Assembly: GCA_946480085.1 (NCBI GenBank)
Contig: CAMLHZ010000014.1
Location: 1-64,000 of the forward strand
Origin: an uncultured Flavobacteriales bacterium
GTDB taxonomy: Bacteria > Bacteroidota > Bacteroidia > Flavobacteriales > Crocinitomicaceae
Direction of reading: 5' to 3'
Length of the DNA: 64,000 nucleotides
The notes below the pieces were generated by a model, which was given only the letters and a program-made list of their open reading frames with translations, had not been told where the DNA came from and did not search any database. A program made the position numbers and the translations under genes. Each line of letters starts with the position of its first letter. Position 1 is the first letter of the stretch. Of this stretch, positions 63,299 to 64,000 are shown one piece after another.

Positions 63299-64000
63299 AT
63301 GGTAAAAACAGCTGCAGGATTTATTGTTGTGATTTCAACCGTGTTCATTTTGATACTCGGGAAGGAATTATTATTGCCCTTTATTTTTGCCATTCTGGTG
63401 TGGCTTGTCATGCGTAAACTGCGACAAACATTGGATGTTTTCGCATTTATGAAGAACCATGTACCGCTCTGGACAAAAACCTTGCTTTCTTCCGCATTTT
63501 TGATTTTGGTACTGATTTCTTTTGGAAAGCTAATCGAGATAAACATCAAAGAACTCGAATTGTCTATTCCGAGCGATAGTATTCATTACAAGAAACTCAT
63601 CAACCAAATTCGGGTGATTGCTCCGGTAACCATTGACGATTTAAAAAATAATGCCGACCTGAAAAGCACCTTGGGTGGCTACCTCAGCAATTTTGTCAAT
63701 TCGTTGACCGCAATGGTGAGCAACGTTTTCCTGATTCTACTTTATGTCATCTTCATTCTTCTGGAAGAATCTTCTTTCAAAAATAAAATGGCCATTCTAC
63801 TTCCTAAATACACGCACCACGAGCGTTCTAAACTCATTCTTGACAAAATAGAACATTCACTTTCCAATTACATGGGATTGAAATCTCTTCTTGGTTTAAT
63901 TGCCGCAGGCGGGTCTACCCTCATACTTTATCTCATGGGCGTTCAGTCGCCTATATTTTGGGGAGTAATCGCGTTTTTACTTTACTACATTCCTACTTTG
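63299..64000 (+). CDS. AI-2E-family transporter, N-terminal part
   Basis: An open frame starts at ATG 63299 and runs to the window end without a stop, giving the first 234 codons. The pattern fits the AI-2E (YdiK/TqsA-like) membrane family. Two N-terminal membrane segments (GFIVVISTVFILIL, then LLLPFIFAILVWLVM) are present, with a further one near 60-75. A long soluble region follows (about 80-130), then membrane segments around VSNVFLILLYVIFILLEE. The closing PIFWGVIAFLLYYIPTL is the conserved family signature region. Members export diverse small molecules or ions; the substrate here is unknown. The family normally has about 340-370 residues, so roughly a third is missing. Confidence 0.85.
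   Translation, partial: MVKTAAGFIVVISTVFILILGKELLLPFIFAILVWLVMRKLRQTLDVFAFMKNHVPLWTKTLLSSAFLILVLISFGKLIEINIKELELSIPSDSIHYKKLINQIRVIAPVTIDDLKNNADLKSTLGGYLSNFVNSLTAMVSNVFLILLYVIFILLEESSFKNKMAILLPKYTHHERSKLILDKIEHSLSNYMGLKSLLGLIAAGGSTLILYLMGVQSPIFWGVIAFLLYYIPTL

Overview
The window is a low-GC Bacteroidota chromosome segment, most likely Flavobacteriales and possibly near Fluviicola/Crocinitomicaceae (inference from gene content only). The evidence is four proteins tied to type IX secretion (three with C-terminal YPNP-type sorting domains plus a PorV2/PorU2-like pair), many small lipoproteins, promoters of the Bacteroidota form TTG-N19-TAnnTTTG, and A-rich leaders in place of Shine-Dalgarno sites. 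I saw no rRNA, tRNA, CRISPR array, phage gene or transposase. Almost everything looks like intact chromosomal genes. The first gene (tpx) and the last (AI-2E-type transporter) are cut by the window edges.

Layout. 0-6 kb: tpx end, a Crp/Fnr-type regulator, an alpha/beta hydrolase, a secreted GH18/CUB protein, a lipoprotein and ndk. 6-10 kb: a DtxR/MntR-type regulator followed by a complete Tro/Mnt-type metal ABC transporter (binding protein, ATPase, two permeases) in one tightly overlapped operon, with a palindrome over its promoter. 10-10.4 kb: the only gene-poor gap over 300 bases; it holds a compact promoter-to-terminator unit and a REP-like hairpin. 10.4-27.6 kb: housekeeping and envelope genes (CoA pyrophosphatase, gyrB, glutathione peroxidase, OmpA proteins, folK, sppA, murB, GH3-type synthetase, dinB, a DUF2891 protein). 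27.6-32.6 kb: two tandem secreted leucine-rich-repeat paralogues. 32.8-38.1 kb: enoyl-CoA hydratase family, a glycine-rich RRM protein, a ketoglutarate-semialdehyde-type dehydrogenase, purS and pssA. 38.2-44.5 kb: the PorV2/PorU2-like pair. 44.5-57 kb: PP2C phosphatase, fused alpha-keto-acid dehydrogenase E1, an XRE-Fic protein, DPP IV, a DUF2461 protein, a giant WG-repeat protein and its lipoprotein partner. 57-64 kb: a hot-dog thioesterase, then a MarR-controlled beta-oxidation cluster (fused hydroxyacyl-CoA dehydrogenase/enoyl-CoA hydratase and thiolase), a lipoprotein and the transporter.

The most interesting items are: (1) the XRE-Fic gene, whose protein carries its own inhibitory helix and whose -7 box lies inside a 17-bp palindrome; (2) the two LRR paralogues, nearly identical on both flanks but divergent in the repeat block, with lengths differing by exactly two 20-residue repeats; (3) the roughly 95-nt promoter-terminator unit near 10.1 kb, either a small RNA or a 21-residue membrane peptide; (4) operator-like palindromes at the metal, MarR and Crp-adjacent promoters; and (5) several different REP-like hairpins at gene ends.

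Several coding starts are set here to an internal ATG rather than the longest frame, because the longer frame begins at TTG/GTG or overlaps a promoter or terminator. All functions are assigned by reading motifs; no database search was possible.
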